Of a stretch of DNA of 64,000 bases, positions 44,089 through 53,922 are shown piece after piece (within the stretch, counting starts at the first letter, position 1; each line of letters starts with the position of its first letter). Origin of the DNA: Bacterioplanoides pacificum. GTDB taxonomy: Bacteria; Pseudomonadota; Gammaproteobacteria; Pseudomonadales; Oceanobacteraceae. The notes beneath the pieces were generated by a model that saw only the letters and a list, made by a program, of their open reading frames with translations, was not told the DNA's origin and did not search any database. Location of the stretch: positions 868,001 through 932,000 of the forward strand of contig NZ_JBHRYB010000005.1 of the NCBI RefSeq assembly GCF_042648445.1, given 5' to 3'. The position numbers and the translations under genes are program-made.

Positions 44089-45609
44089 ATGATTTATGCC
44101 AATCCAGGACAAGCGAATTCGGTTGTTACCTTTAAAGATCAGTACCAGAATTTTATTGGTGGTGAATGGCTGAAGCCTGCCAACGGCCGTTATATGGATA
44201 ACGTCAGCCCGGTCAATGGTCAGGTATTCTGCCAGGTGCCACGTTCCGACGCCGCCGATATCGAACGGGCGCTGGATGCTGCCCACAGCGCCAAAGCCAG
44301 CTGGGGGAAAACCTCCGTTACCGATCGAGCCAACATCCTGTTAAAAGTGGCTGACCGGATTGAAGCCAATCTGGAAACCCTGGCCGTGGCAGAAACCTGG
44401 GATAACGGCAAAGCCGTACGCGAAACCCTGGCCGCCGACGTGCCGCTGGCCGCCGATCACTTCCGTTATTTTGCCGGCTGTATCCGCGCTCAGGAAGGCA
44501 GCATTGGTGAAATCGACGAAACCACCGTGGCTTATCATTTTCACGAACCGCTGGGCGTGGTGGGTCAGATTATCCCGTGGAATTTCCCGTTATTAATGGC
44601 CGCCTGGAAACTGGCACCGGCACTGGCCGCCGGTAACTGCGTCATTCTGAAACCGGCGGAACAAACTCCGGTATCGATTCTGATACTGGCGGAACTGATT
44701 GGCGATCTGTTCCCTGCCGGTGTGCTCAACATCGTCAACGGACTGGGGGCTGAAGCCGGCCAGGCGCTGGCCAGCTCAACCCGCATTGCCAAAATTGCCT
44801 TTACCGGCTCCACACCGGTAGGTGCCCATATTATGAAATGTGCCGCCGATAATATTATTCCGTCGACGGTGGAGCTGGGAGGCAAGTCGCCCAACATTTA
44901 TTTCGCCGACGTGCTCGACCACGAAGACAGCTTCCTCAGCAAAGCCGTTGAAGGCACGGTACTGGCGTTTTTTAATCAGGGCGAAGTCTGCACCTGCCCC
45001 AGCCGCCTGCTGATTCAGGAAAGTATGTACGACACCTTTATGGCCAAAGTGATCGACCGCATCGCTCAGATCAAACGTGGCAACCCGCTGGATACCGACA
45101 CCATGGTCGGGGCTCAGGCCTCTCAGGAACAGTACGATAAAATCCTCGGCTATCTGGATATCGGCCGTGCCGAAGGCGCCGAAGTATTAACCGGTGGTGC
45201 GGCAGAATCCCTCGACGGCGAGCTGAGCCAGGGTTATTACATTCAGCCTACCCTGTTAAAAGGCCATAACGATATGCGCGTGTTCCAGGAAGAAATTTTT
45301 GGTCCCGTGGTGGCGGTAACAACGTTTAAAGACGAAGCAGAAGCACTGGCGATCGCTAACGATACCGAATTTGGTCTCGGTGCCGGCGTCTGGTCACGCG
45401 ATATGAACCGCGCTTACCGTATGGGCCGGGGGATTGAAGCCGGCCGGGTATGGACCAACTGTTACCACGCGTATCCGGCACACGCCGCCTTTGGTGGCTA
45501 TAAAAAATCCGGTGTCGGCCGTGAAACCCATAAGATGATGCTGGATCATTATCAGCAGACCAAAAACCTGCTGGTCAGTTACAGCACCGACCCGCTGGGC
45601 TTTTTCTGA
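44089..45609 (+). CDS. NAD-dependent aldehyde dehydrogenase (ExaC/AcoD type)
   Basis: 506 residues from MIYANPGQANSV, preceded by AAGGAG at a good distance. The catalytic cysteine lies in NQGEVCTCPSRLL and the general-base glutamate in VELGGKSPNIYF; TGSTPVGAHIM forms the NAD site. The CTCPSR form of the active site is typical of acetaldehyde-type enzymes used in ethanol and butanediol oxidation. It is divergent from the AraC gene. Acts in the cytoplasm and makes a carboxylate plus NADH. Confidence 0.9.
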   Translation: MIYANPGQANSVVTFKDQYQNFIGGEWLKPANGRYMDNVSPVNGQVFCQVPRSDAADIERALDAAHSAKASWGKTSVTDRANILLKVADRIEANLETLAVAETWDNGKAVRETLAADVPLAADHFRYFAGCIRAQEGSIGEIDETTVAYHFHEPLGVVGQIIPWNFPLLMAAWKLAPALAAGNCVILKPAEQTPVSILILAELIGDLFPAGVLNIVNGLGAEAGQALASSTRIAKIAFTGSTPVGAHIMKCAADNIIPSTVELGGKSPNIYFADVLDHEDSFLSKAVEGTVLAFFNQGEVCTCPSRLLIQESMYDTFMAKVIDRIAQIKRGNPLDTDTMVGAQASQEQYDKILGYLDIGRAEGAEVLTGGAAESLDGELSQGYYIQPTLLKGHNDMRVFQEEIFGPVVAVTTFKDEAEALAIANDTEFGLGAGVWSRDMNRAYRMGRGIEAGRVWTNCYHAYPAHAAFGGYKKSGVGRETHKMMLDHYQQTKNLLVSYSTDPLGFF

Positions 45610-45644
45610 TTCAGCCAGGCGGTCAGAGACTAAACTGCCAGACC

Positions 45645-45677
45645 CGAAAACCGCCATCCTCACGGGTGGCGGTTTTG
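45645..45677 (+). terminator. terminator between the aldehyde dehydrogenase and RND operons
   Basis: AAAACCGCCA and TGGCGGTTTT form a 10-bp hairpin 37 nt after the aldehyde dehydrogenase stop and 18 nt from the RND stop; usable from both sides. Confidence 0.82.
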
Positions 45678-45694
45678 TTCATCAGCAACCGCCC

Positions 45695-48600
45695 TCAGGG
45701 TTGCTGCCTATGCTCCGGCTGCTGTGTGGCAGCCGGTTTATCAAACAGCCGCAACAGATCATCCAGCAACACATAAATCGCCGGTAACACCAGCAGGCAG
45801 ACAAAGGTGGTAAACAAAATACCAAACCCTAACGACACCGCCATCGGTGTAATAAACTGCGCCTGGCGTGAGCTTTCGAACACCATCGGTGCCAGCCCGC
45901 CAAACGTGGTTAAGGTGGTTAACAGGATTGGCCGGAACCGCCGTACCCCGGCCGCCCGTACCGCCTGCAACGCCGACAGGCCTTTTTCTTTAACCTGCTG
46001 ATTGGCATAGGTCACCAGAATCAGGGAGTCATTCACCACCACCCCGGCCAGTGCCACGATGCCCATAATGCTCATAATACTCATGCCCATATTGCGCCCG
46101 GCCAGATCGAGTAACAGATGGCCAATCACCGCGCCGACGGCACCAAACGGAATCACCAGCATAATCAGCAGTGGCTGGGTGTAACTGCGAAACGGTATAG
46201 CTAATAACGCGTAAATCAACAGCATTGAGAACATACCGTACAACTGCAGACTGTCCATACTTTCCTGGGTGCGCTGCTGGCGTCCGCGGAAGCTGAATTC
46301 AACCGATGGATAACGTGCCTGCAGCTGTGGGAACACCTCCTGGCGCAGCACCGTCATAACCGCCGGGATCTGCTCCCGTGGTTCCACTTCCGAGGTAACA
46401 CTGACGATCTGCTGACCGTCACGGCGTCGGATCGATGCCGGCGCCCGCTCTTTTTGCAGCGTAGCAATATCGCCCAGCAACACGTAGCCGCCGGCGGGTG
46501 TGCGCACCAGCAGGCGTTCAATATCACTGCCATAGGAGCGCTCTTCCAGCGGCAAACGCACCAGCACTGTGACTTCATTACGTTCGCGCTGTTGGCGCAG
46601 CGCGCGCGAGCCGTATAAAGCGGCGCGTATTTGCCCTGCCACGTCGCTGGCATCCAGTTTCAGGCTGCGACCCAGATCATTCAGTTCGATATCCCATTGC
46701 GGCGAACCGCTTTCAAAACTGTTGGCGACGTCCTTAACCCCGGACAGCTGCGCCATTTCATTGGCCAGCGCTGCCGACGCCTGCATCAGTTCATCGGAAT
46801 TACTGCCGCGCAGTTCAACCGTTAAGCCAAACCCGCCCGACGGGCCGCCCCCGCGTTCGGCGTCAAACGTCAGGCTGCGGATACCGGGAATTTCACCAAT
46901 GTACTGACGCCAGCGTTTCACCGTTTCATTGGCGTTGATGGGTCGCACTTCGGCATCCACCAGGCGTGCTTCAACCTCAATACTGGAACCGGTAATGCTG
47001 CCTTCAACACTCACCACCAAGGGCGTGTCACTGTCAGCAAACGGTTGCGACACCTGTTTCAGGCTGGCTTCCAGGTGCTCCCGAACCCGCTGTGCCTGCG
47101 ACAGAGGCGCATTACTGGGCAGTTCAACCGTTGCCACCGCGAATTCGCCTTCCAGCCGGGGGAACATACTGAACCCCATGCGCCCGCTGGCCGGATACGC
47201 CAGAACGATCGCACCCACCACCAGCGCAATGGCCAGAGTCACTGCCGGACGCGCCAAAGCGCCATCCAGCACCGGCAGGTAACGCCGATTGATAAAATGC
47301 TGCAGACGACGATCAACCCCCTGCTGGAAACGCTCCAGTTTGCGGCCGATACGGGAGTCGGATTTTTCTTTCAGGTGGGCTAAATGCGTTGGCAGAATAA
47401 ACAGCGCTTCCAGCCAGGAAATCAGGAAACAGCTGATTACCACAATCGGGATGGCAATAAACAGTTTACCCATAAAACCCGGCAGGCTGAGCAACGGCAA
47501 AAACGCCGCCACATTGGTTAAAATGGCGAACGCCAGTGGCATGGCAATTTCACGCGCACCAACAATGGCGGCATCATGAAACGGCATACCCTGCTGCATA
47601 TGTTCGTAGATGTTTTCACCGGCAATGATGGCATCGTCCACCACAATCCCCAGTGCCACAATAAAAGCGAACATAGAGATCATATTGATCGACATATCCC
47701 ACAGCGGCAGCAACAGCATCGCGCCCATAAAGGCCGTCGGAATGCCCATGGTGACCCAGAACGCCAGCCGGTATTCAAGAAACAGGCTGAGCAGCACCAT
47801 TACCAGAATTAAGCCAATGGCGGCATTCTTCAGCAACAGGCCAACCCGCTGACGGTAGGTTTCACCATCATCATCGGTAACAATCAATTCCACACCGGGG
47901 GCCAGTTGCGGACGGATCTCGGCGAGAATGGCATGGGCTGCATCAACCACCGTCAGTGGTGTCTGGTTTTCAGCGCGGTAAATATCAAAGCGGATCGATG
48001 TCTGGCCGTTATACGTCACCAGGCGGTATGAATCACTGAAGCCATCAATGATCGTCGCTACATCACCCAGCCGCAGTTGCACGCCCTGAGCGTCGCTGAT
48101 CAGTGGAATCTGTTTGAAATCGTCGGCCCAATAAACCTTGTCGTCCAGGGTCACCAGGATATCGCCGCCGTCGGTTTTTACCGCACCGGCGCTTTGCTCC
48201 AGCGCATTATTACCGATCACCCGCGCCACATCGGCCAGCGTCAGGCCGTAGCGTTGCAGATCCAGCTGGCGGATTTCAATCTGAATTTCTTCATCCGGCA
48301 GACCATTCAATTCCACCTTGCTGATGTCCGGCGAAGCCAGCAGCTGATCTTTAATGCGCTCGGCAACACGTTTCAGCTCAAAGCGCTCCAGCGGCCCGAA
48401 CAGTGCCAGCTCCATGACTTCAATCGAACGACTTGCCAGGCTGACCACCGGCCGCTCAATGTCCGCCGGAAACGTACTGATACGATTCACCGCCTGCTGA
48501 ATATCCTGATACGCCTTTTGCTTGTCAGCGCCGTTTTCCAGTTCAACGTTGACGCTGGCACTGCCACGGAAAACCCGTGAATCGATCTCTTTAAAGCCCT

Positions 48601-48850
48601 CCAGTGACGCCAGTTCATTTTCAATCGGCAGCACCACGCCCTGCTCCATTTCAGACGGCGTGGCGCCCGGGTAAGCCACCGACACATTCACCACGTCGGC
48701 TTCATACGGCGGGATAAACTCTTTACGGATCGCCAGCGACATCAAAAAGCCACCCACGATCAGAAACGCCATCAACAGGTTGGGGGCGATGCGGTGTTCC
48801 GACATCCAGGCCACCGGTCCACGGCGGGAGGCCAGCTTATGATCTGCCAT
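45695..48850 (-). CDS. RND-family efflux transporter, inner-membrane subunit
   Basis: 1051 residues with the AcrB-like layout of twelve membrane segments and two large periplasmic loops. The proton-relay aspartates are in GIVVDDAIIAGENIYEH (near residue 405). LPLLSLPGFMGKLF and GIVALAGVVVNDSLILV mark the two membrane bundles. Closer in style to the diverged AcrB/D/F group of marine bacteria than to AcrB itself, so the substrate (drug, solvent or other) is open. Its ATG overlaps the stop of the adaptor gene (ATGA). Confidence 0.93.
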   Translation of the reverse strand: MADHKLASRRGPVAWMSEHRIAPNLLMAFLIVGGFLMSLAIRKEFIPPYEADVVNVSVAYPGATPSEMEQGVVLPIENELASLEGFKEIDSRVFRGSASVNVELENGADKQKAYQDIQQAVNRISTFPADIERPVVSLASRSIEVMELALFGPLERFELKRVAERIKDQLLASPDISKVELNGLPDEEIQIEIRQLDLQRYGLTLADVARVIGNNALEQSAGAVKTDGGDILVTLDDKVYWADDFKQIPLISDAQGVQLRLGDVATIIDGFSDSYRLVTYNGQTSIRFDIYRAENQTPLTVVDAAHAILAEIRPQLAPGVELIVTDDDGETYRQRVGLLLKNAAIGLILVMVLLSLFLEYRLAFWVTMGIPTAFMGAMLLLPLWDMSINMISMFAFIVALGIVVDDAIIAGENIYEHMQQGMPFHDAAIVGAREIAMPLAFAILTNVAAFLPLLSLPGFMGKLFIAIPIVVISCFLISWLEALFILPTHLAHLKEKSDSRIGRKLERFQQGVDRRLQHFINRRYLPVLDGALARPAVTLAIALVVGAIVLAYPASGRMGFSMFPRLEGEFAVATVELPSNAPLSQAQRVREHLEASLKQVSQPFADSDTPLVVSVEGSITGSSIEVEARLVDAEVRPINANETVKRWRQYIGEIPGIRSLTFDAERGGGPSGGFGLTVELRGSNSDELMQASAALANEMAQLSGVKDVANSFESGSPQWDIELNDLGRSLKLDASDVAGQIRAALYGSRALRQQRERNEVTVLVRLPLEERSYGSDIERLLVRTPAGGYVLLGDIATLQKERAPASIRRRDGQQIVSVTSEVEPREQIPAVMTVLRQEVFPQLQARYPSVEFSFRGRQQRTQESMDSLQLYGMFSMLLIYALLAIPFRSYTQPLLIMLVIPFGAVGAVIGHLLLDLAGRNMGMSIMSIMGIVALAGVVVNDSLILVTYANQQVKEKGLSALQAVRAAGVRRFRPILLTTLTTFGGLAPMVFESSRQAQFITPMAVSLGFGILFTTFVCLLVLPAIYVLLDDLLRLFDKPAATQQPEHRQQP

Positions 48851-50094
48851 CAGGACCCCCGGCGTGTGCGGGCCGCAGCCGCGGCATCATCGTTCACCAG
48901 CGCGTCGGCCGGGGCGGCTGAGTCCCCCACCACCCGCACTGGCATACCACTGACCGGTGCATCCACCCGGCTGCTTAACAACCGATCACCGGGCTGCAAA
49001 CCGGCGTCGCCAGCAGCGGCTACCCAGCTGCTTTCACGCCCCTGATACAACACCTCAACCTGACGCTGCTGCAACTGACCGTCATTCACCACCCAGACCC
49101 GCTGCTGCTGATCGATATAGCGATTAGCAACCTGATAGCTGTTGGCCAGCGGCCGGGCAAATAACACCACTTCCACAAAGTCGTTTAACAGGACCGCGGG
49201 CAACTGCGGATTATCACGCGCCAGCGGATCATTCAGCACCAGCATCAGCTTGGCCTGACGGTCAGCACTGTCGACCGCCGGCAAGCGGTGCAACACCCGC
49301 GCCTGACGGCGTCGCTGGCCCCACCCCGACTGATGCACCTCAACCACATGCTGGTCGTCGAGTAATGCCAGGAAATCCGCCGGCACTTTGACTTCAATCC
49401 AGAATTCATCGCTGTTGACCAGATCAAAGGTTACCGTGGCCGCCGACACCTGGCTGCCGAGGGAGATATGGCGACTGTTGATCTGGCCATCAAACGGCAT
49501 ACGTACATAACTGCGCTGCAGATTCAGCTGTGCCTGGCGTAACAACGCTTTGGCAGTTTTTACTTCCGCCCGGGCCTGGGCAATCTGTGGTTTGCGCAAC
49601 ACCAGCGCCTTGTCCTGCTCGGACAACTCGGTGGCGGCCAGCTGATACTCTTCCGCCGCCAGCGAACTCTGCCCCTGCTCTATCTCCAGCGCCGCCTGTG
49701 CCTTGATCAGTGCTGCCTGACGCTGCTGCAGCTGCAACTGATAATCGGCCGGATCGATACGGGCCAGCAGGTCCCCCTGATTCAGCCGTGCTCCGGGTAC
49801 CGCAGCCGCGGCAATGTCAATAATGCGGCCACTCACCTGGGGCGTCAGCTGGACCTGTTGCGCCGCCAGCACCCGGCCACCGGTGCGCCATTGCGGGCGC
49901 TGCTGACTGAGCGCCAGTGTTTCCGCTTCCACCAGCCGGGCACTGGCCTGTGGCTTGATTTTGCCCGGCCGTGGTGCACTGTTCATCACCAGATACGCCG
50001 CCGCAATACCGGCGGCTACAATCAGCACCGCAATCAGGGCATTGATCGCCCGTTGTTGACCTGCCGGGCGTGCCCCGGAATCCAAGGAACTCAT
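48850..50094 (-). CDS. RND efflux periplasmic adaptor (membrane fusion protein)
   Basis: 414 residues. One N-terminal membrane helix (about 18-37) precedes a lipoyl-like half (VQLTPQVSGRIIDIAA), a long coiled-coil hairpin (about 105-185, AALIKAQAALEIEQGQSSLA), the second lipoyl half (YVRMPFDGQINSRHI) and beta-barrel domains. It links the inner-membrane pump to the outer-membrane channel encoded by its neighbours. Coupled by ATGA overlaps at both ends. The Ala- and Asp-rich C-terminal tail is extra. Confidence 0.92.
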   Translation of the reverse strand: MSSLDSGARPAGQQRAINALIAVLIVAAGIAAAYLVMNSAPRPGKIKPQASARLVEAETLALSQQRPQWRTGGRVLAAQQVQLTPQVSGRIIDIAAAAVPGARLNQGDLLARIDPADYQLQLQQRQAALIKAQAALEIEQGQSSLAAEEYQLAATELSEQDKALVLRKPQIAQARAEVKTAKALLRQAQLNLQRSYVRMPFDGQINSRHISLGSQVSAATVTFDLVNSDEFWIEVKVPADFLALLDDQHVVEVHQSGWGQRRRQARVLHRLPAVDSADRQAKLMLVLNDPLARDNPQLPAVLLNDFVEVVLFARPLANSYQVANRYIDQQQRVWVVNDGQLQQRQVEVLYQGRESSWVAAAGDAGLQPGDRLLSSRVDAPVSGMPVRVVGDSAAPADALVNDDAAAAARTRRGS

Positions 50095-51548
50095 AAGTCG
50101 CTGTTATCCTGTGTCTGTGCAGCTGAAGAGAATGTGTTTACCGCCGTCTCAGTCGCGCTAAAACGGCCATGACTGACCGCCTGATACAATGCGATGCGGG
50201 TCTGTACCGCACTAAACTGATTGGCCAGTAGCTGACGCTCCAGCGCCAGCACCTCACGTTGCGCGGTCAGCAACGATAAGAAATCCCCCACCCCTTTGGC
50301 GTAACGGCTGCTCTGGAATGCTTCGTTTTTCCGCGCCAGCAACAAACGCCGGTTAAGACTACCGGCCAGCGCCTGTTGTTCGCGCTCCCGCACCAGCTGT
50401 TGCTGTACTTCCTGAGCCGCTGCCAACAGGCTTTGCTGATACTCCGCCAGGGTTGCATCGAGGGTCGCCTGACGGGCGTCGAGCTGGGCACGGCGCTGGC
50501 CACCATCAATCAGTGGCAATACCAGATTGGCCGCCAGATTGGCCATCCAGTTATCGAATACATCTTCCAGTTGTGGCGCCTGCCCGGTGTAACTGGCGGA
50601 CAAAGTGAAACGTGGGTAGCGGGCGGCTTCGGCCACCGCCACACCGGCATAAGCGGCCTGTACCTCATACCAGGCCCGCTGTACGTCCGGGCGCTGGCTG
50701 ACGGCCGCCAACGTTACCTGGCTGTGAGCGTCATGGATGTCCGGCAGCTGAGCGCCATCCTGCCCGGCGACCGGAGCGCTATCACCCAGCCACAACTGCA
50801 GCTGCTGATAATAAATGTCGCGGCTGGCGCGGGACTGAATGACGTCACTGTTGATCGATTCCAGCAGCGTTTGTTGTTGCCAGACATCCGATACCTGAGC
50901 CCGGCCGCGCTGAAAGCGGGCATTAATCACCGTCAGTCCGGCATCGATGCGTTGTTGCTGTTGTTCCAGCAACACCAGCTGGCGTTGTTCTTTGACATAA
51001 CCAAACCAGGCACCGGCGACCTGAGCCGCCACGGTATTGGCCTGTAAACGCGCCGCCGCCTGACTGGAATACAGATTAAAACCGGCCTGATCACGACTGG
51101 CGGCCAGCGCCCCCCAGAAATCCAGTTCGTAAGACGCCGTCAGTCCGGCACTCCACTGATCGCTGGTGCTGTCACGCCGCCAGCTGCGGCTTTTGCCGGC
51201 GTTCAGGTCGACACTGGGATACAGATCGCTGTCCTGCTGGCGCATCAGGGCGGCGCTGCTCTGCAACCGCGCCAGCGACGCCTGCAGGCTGTAGTTATGG
51301 CGTAATGCGTTGTCCACCAGCTGATTCAGCTGCGCATCCGCAAAGTTCTGCCACCAGCCGGATGGGGTGGAATCTGCCGGGTTGAGCGCTTGCTCGGTTG
51401 CCAGAGCCGTTAACAGTGGATTGTCAGCCGGAGGGGGCGGAGATAACGGTTGCAGTGAGCTGCAGGCCGACAATAAAGGAACTACCGCCATAGCGGTGAC
51501 CCGCCAGTACGACTTCAAACCAGCGCCTGGCCCTGGGCGAAAATACAT
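50091..51548 (-). CDS. outer-membrane efflux lipoprotein (NodT/OprM-like)
   Basis: 485 residues from MYFRPGPGAG, chosen because AGGATCAGG lies just upstream and because it places a lipoprotein signal (VVPLLSAC, lipid cysteine at about residue 28) near the N-terminus. Two TolC-type repeats follow: LVDNALRHNYSLQASLARLQ, ARFQRGRAQVSDVWQQQ, and in the second half VLPLIDGGQRRAQLDARQA and RYAKGVGDFLSLLTAQR. First gene of the three-gene pump operon. Confidence 0.9.
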   Translation of the reverse strand: MYFRPGPGAGLKSYWRVTAMAVVPLLSACSSLQPLSPPPPADNPLLTALATEQALNPADSTPSGWWQNFADAQLNQLVDNALRHNYSLQASLARLQSSAALMRQQDSDLYPSVDLNAGKSRSWRRDSTSDQWSAGLTASYELDFWGALAASRDQAGFNLYSSQAAARLQANTVAAQVAGAWFGYVKEQRQLVLLEQQQQRIDAGLTVINARFQRGRAQVSDVWQQQTLLESINSDVIQSRASRDIYYQQLQLWLGDSAPVAGQDGAQLPDIHDAHSQVTLAAVSQRPDVQRAWYEVQAAYAGVAVAEAARYPRFTLSASYTGQAPQLEDVFDNWMANLAANLVLPLIDGGQRRAQLDARQATLDATLAEYQQSLLAAAQEVQQQLVREREQQALAGSLNRRLLLARKNEAFQSSRYAKGVGDFLSLLTAQREVLALERQLLANQFSAVQTRIALYQAVSHGRFSATETAVNTFSSAAQTQDNSDL

Positions 51549-51677
51549 AACCTGATCCTGACTAAACGACAACATTACGGCTGAAAACCGGACAGACTGT
51601 ACGGTATCCGCAGCATCATAGTCAGCCCCCGCCACAGCGTTAAAAGCTTTTACGGTACTTTACTGACATTTTCCAGT

Positions 51678-51708
51678 CGTCTTGATAATCATTTGCAATT
51701 CATTACTA
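51678..51708. promoter_or_regulatory. candidate Fur box upstream of the PepSY locus
   Basis: GATAATCATTTGC matches 11 of 13 bases of the right part of the Fur consensus, followed by AATTCATTACTATT. It lies about 35-60 nt before the first gene of the locus. Confidence 0.6.
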
Positions 51709-51741
51709 TTCGCACTCTCAATCAGAAACCGGGACCGGATT

Positions 51742-52044
51742 ATGCCCCCTGCCGTTTTTTTACTCTGGCCAGCCCTGCAGCTGATGTATGGCGTCAGCCA
51801 GCATCGCAGCGACAAAATTGATCATCGCCGGCGTTATGCCGGACGACTGCTACTGCTGCTGGCCTTGTTGCTGGCGTCTCAGCCTTACGGCTGGGAAAAA
51901 GGCCTGTTTTATCTGTTGTTCAGCCTGCTGGGCTGCGCTCTGGTGTTTGTTCAGCTGCGTATCTGGCGTCCTCAGTGGGTCACACCAGTGACGCTGATCT
52001 GGCTGATCAGCGGCGCTGCTGTTGTGCTGGAGGAGCTGCTATGA
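51742..52044 (+). CDS. small membrane protein (DUF3325-like) of an iron-linked PepSY locus
   Basis: 100 residues from MPPAVFLLWPALQ. Three hydrophobic segments (about 3-15, 34-50, 54-72, plus a C-terminal one at 80-95) indicate an inner-membrane protein. The RRYAGRLLLLLALLLA stretch and size resemble DUF3325 proteins found with siderophore-uptake and PepSY genes. Its stop overlaps the next start by 4 nt. Function unknown; Fur-type site upstream. Confidence 0.75.
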   Translation: MPPAVFLLWPALQLMYGVSQHRSDKIDHRRRYAGRLLLLLALLLASQPYGWEKGLFYLLFSLLGCALVFVQLRIWRPQWVTPVTLIWLISGAAVVLEELL

Positions 52045-52331
52045 AGGCATTGTTCCGGGCACTGAACTCCAGCGCCAGCCGTATCAGCGCGGCGATTCTG
52101 GGTGCCTTTCTGACCACCATTTCACTGACCATTGCCATCACCCTGTCGTGGCCCTTTGGTGACGCAGTGGAGCAAATTTTTGCCGGCGGCGTCTTTTTCT
52201 TCGTGTTCTGGGCGGCGCTGTTTTATTGGGCACTGCTGGCAGACGGAGGATTAAAAGCCTGGGCCAGGGTGGGCTCACTGTTACTGGTATTTGGCATCTA
52301 CGATGCCCTGTCTCTGACCGTATTCGCTTAG
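52041..52331 (+). CDS. small membrane protein (DUF3649-like) of the PepSY locus
   Basis: 96 residues from MKALFRALNSSAS with GGAG 9 nt upstream. Three hydrophobic helices (about 17-34, 44-65 and 74-92). Proteins of this size and pattern sit between DUF3325-like and PepSY genes in iron-responsive clusters of pseudomonads and relatives. Coupled to its upstream neighbour (ATGA) and 10 nt from the PepSY gene. The specific role is unknown. Confidence 0.75.
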   Translation: MKALFRALNSSASRISAAILGAFLTTISLTIAITLSWPFGDAVEQIFAGGVFFFVFWAALFYWALLADGGLKAWARVGSLLLVFGIYDALSLTVFA

Positions 52332-52341
52332 GAGCTCAACC

Positions 52342-53922
52342 ATGAAGCAACGTACTCATAAGGTGTTTTACGCGGCTCACACCTGGCTCGGAGTCATCGC
52401 CGGTCTGCTGCTGTTTGTGGTGGCCTTTTCCGGCTTCCCGGCAATGTTTGCCCACCAGCTGGAGAACTGGCAATCGCCGGCACTGAATGCCCTGCCGGCG
52501 GCGCAACAGGTTGATTTTGAGCGCCTGCTGAGCGCAGGCCAGGCCAGTGACTTCGGCCAGCAACGTTTTTTCCTGGTGCCGGAAACCGACCACGGCTACG
52601 CCATGGTGGCGCGTTTTGACGGTGACGATTCGGTCATACGTTACGTCGAGCTGGAGCACTACCAGCCAATCGATATTGGCGGTTCACAAGTGGCCCATAT
52701 TTTTGAGCATCTGCACACCGATCTTCATCTGCCCAAGCCGTTCGGCCGTTATCTGGTCGGCCTGGCGGGCATGGTGATGTTGTTATCCATCATTGCCGGC
52801 ATCGTCATTCACACCAAATGGCGCCAACAGTTTGTTATGTTACGACCCAAACGCAGCTGGCGTTTGTTGCTCACCGATCAGCATAAACTGCTGGGATTAT
52901 GGACCCTGCCCTTCTCGTTTATCCTGGCATTTACCGGCACTATTCTGGGTCTGCTGGGGCTGATTTCTCCCATTCTGGCGGTGGCAAAATTCGACGGTGA
53001 TGTGCCGGCGGCCACCGCAGCCGTACTGGGGCCACAGGCACAACTAACGCAGCAGGCCGGTGCAGCACACAACCTCAATCAGCTCTACCGCCAGACACTG
53101 GAACAGCAACCGGAGCTGGACCTCAGCTTTATCGAAATTGAGGGTTACGGCGATCAGGGTGGCACGGTGAAGTTTTCCGGCAATCATCAGCACGCCCTCA
53201 GCAGCTTACAAAGTGTGACTTTCCGCCTCAGCGATGGCTCGCTGCTGCACGAACTGAATGGCGCAGCACAAGGTCCCTTTCAGCGGATTTTTTCCGCCGT
53301 GGTGCCATTACACTATGTGCAGTTTGGCGACATCGCGCTGAAAGTTTTTTATGCCCTGGCAACGCTGGCGTTATGCGCCCTGATTATCAGCGGCAATATG
53401 ATCTGGCTGGCCAAAAAACAACAGCGCCAGGCCCGCCATAACGACGATACAACCGATCGCCCCCAGCTGCTGGCACGTCTGACCCTGGGAATTTGTGGCG
53501 CACTGGTGATCAGCTGTGCAATAACGCTCGGTGCCAGCCAATGGTTAATCCCGCTTCAGCTGGCAGAGCAACAGCACCACATCGAAGAAGGTATCTTCTG
53601 GAGCAGCTGGTTTATCGCGATCTGGCCGGCGCTGTTCGGCCATGATCTGCACGCCCGCAGCCGTGGTTATCTGGCAACCACGGCGGTTGCGCTGCTGCTG
53701 GTCGTGATATCTGATGCGCTGGTCAGTGGCCGTCATCTGCTGATGGGCAACGATATTGTACTGGGAGTACACAGCGCGATGATCGCACTGGCGCTGGTGT
53801 GTGGTTATTTTGCCTGGCGCCTGCCACAACCACACCGCCGGCGAGCGGCCGTTCAGAACGAGGATCAGGACAAGGACAATTCGGCGCGGGAAAAGTTTTC
53901 CGCCAGCGCGACTTCGATATAA
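52342..53922 (+). CDS. PepSY-associated membrane protein (iron uptake-linked, PiuB-like)
   Basis: 526 residues. MKQRTHKVFYAAHTWLGVIAG and HLHTDLHLPKPFGRYLVGLAGM carry the paired histidines that mark PepSY_TM proteins; LLLTDQHKLLGLWTLPFSFI is the matching second His helix. Several membrane segments and a C-terminal hydrophilic tail. PiuB-like proteins are thought to act as ferric-siderophore reductases or related inner-membrane redox proteins. Fur-type site at the head of the locus. The last 58 nt overlap the end of the convergent CheX-like gene. Confidence 0.87.
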   Translation: MKQRTHKVFYAAHTWLGVIAGLLLFVVAFSGFPAMFAHQLENWQSPALNALPAAQQVDFERLLSAGQASDFGQQRFFLVPETDHGYAMVARFDGDDSVIRYVELEHYQPIDIGGSQVAHIFEHLHTDLHLPKPFGRYLVGLAGMVMLLSIIAGIVIHTKWRQQFVMLRPKRSWRLLLTDQHKLLGLWTLPFSFILAFTGTILGLLGLISPILAVAKFDGDVPAATAAVLGPQAQLTQQAGAAHNLNQLYRQTLEQQPELDLSFIEIEGYGDQGGTVKFSGNHQHALSSLQSVTFRLSDGSLLHELNGAAQGPFQRIFSAVVPLHYVQFGDIALKVFYALATLALCALIISGNMIWLAKKQQRQARHNDDTTDRPQLLARLTLGICGALVISCAITLGASQWLIPLQLAEQQHHIEEGIFWSSWFIAIWPALFGHDLHARSRGYLATTAVALLLVVISDALVSGRHLLMGNDIVLGVHSAMIALALVCGYFAWRLPQPHRRRAAVQNEDQDKDNSAREKFSASATSI

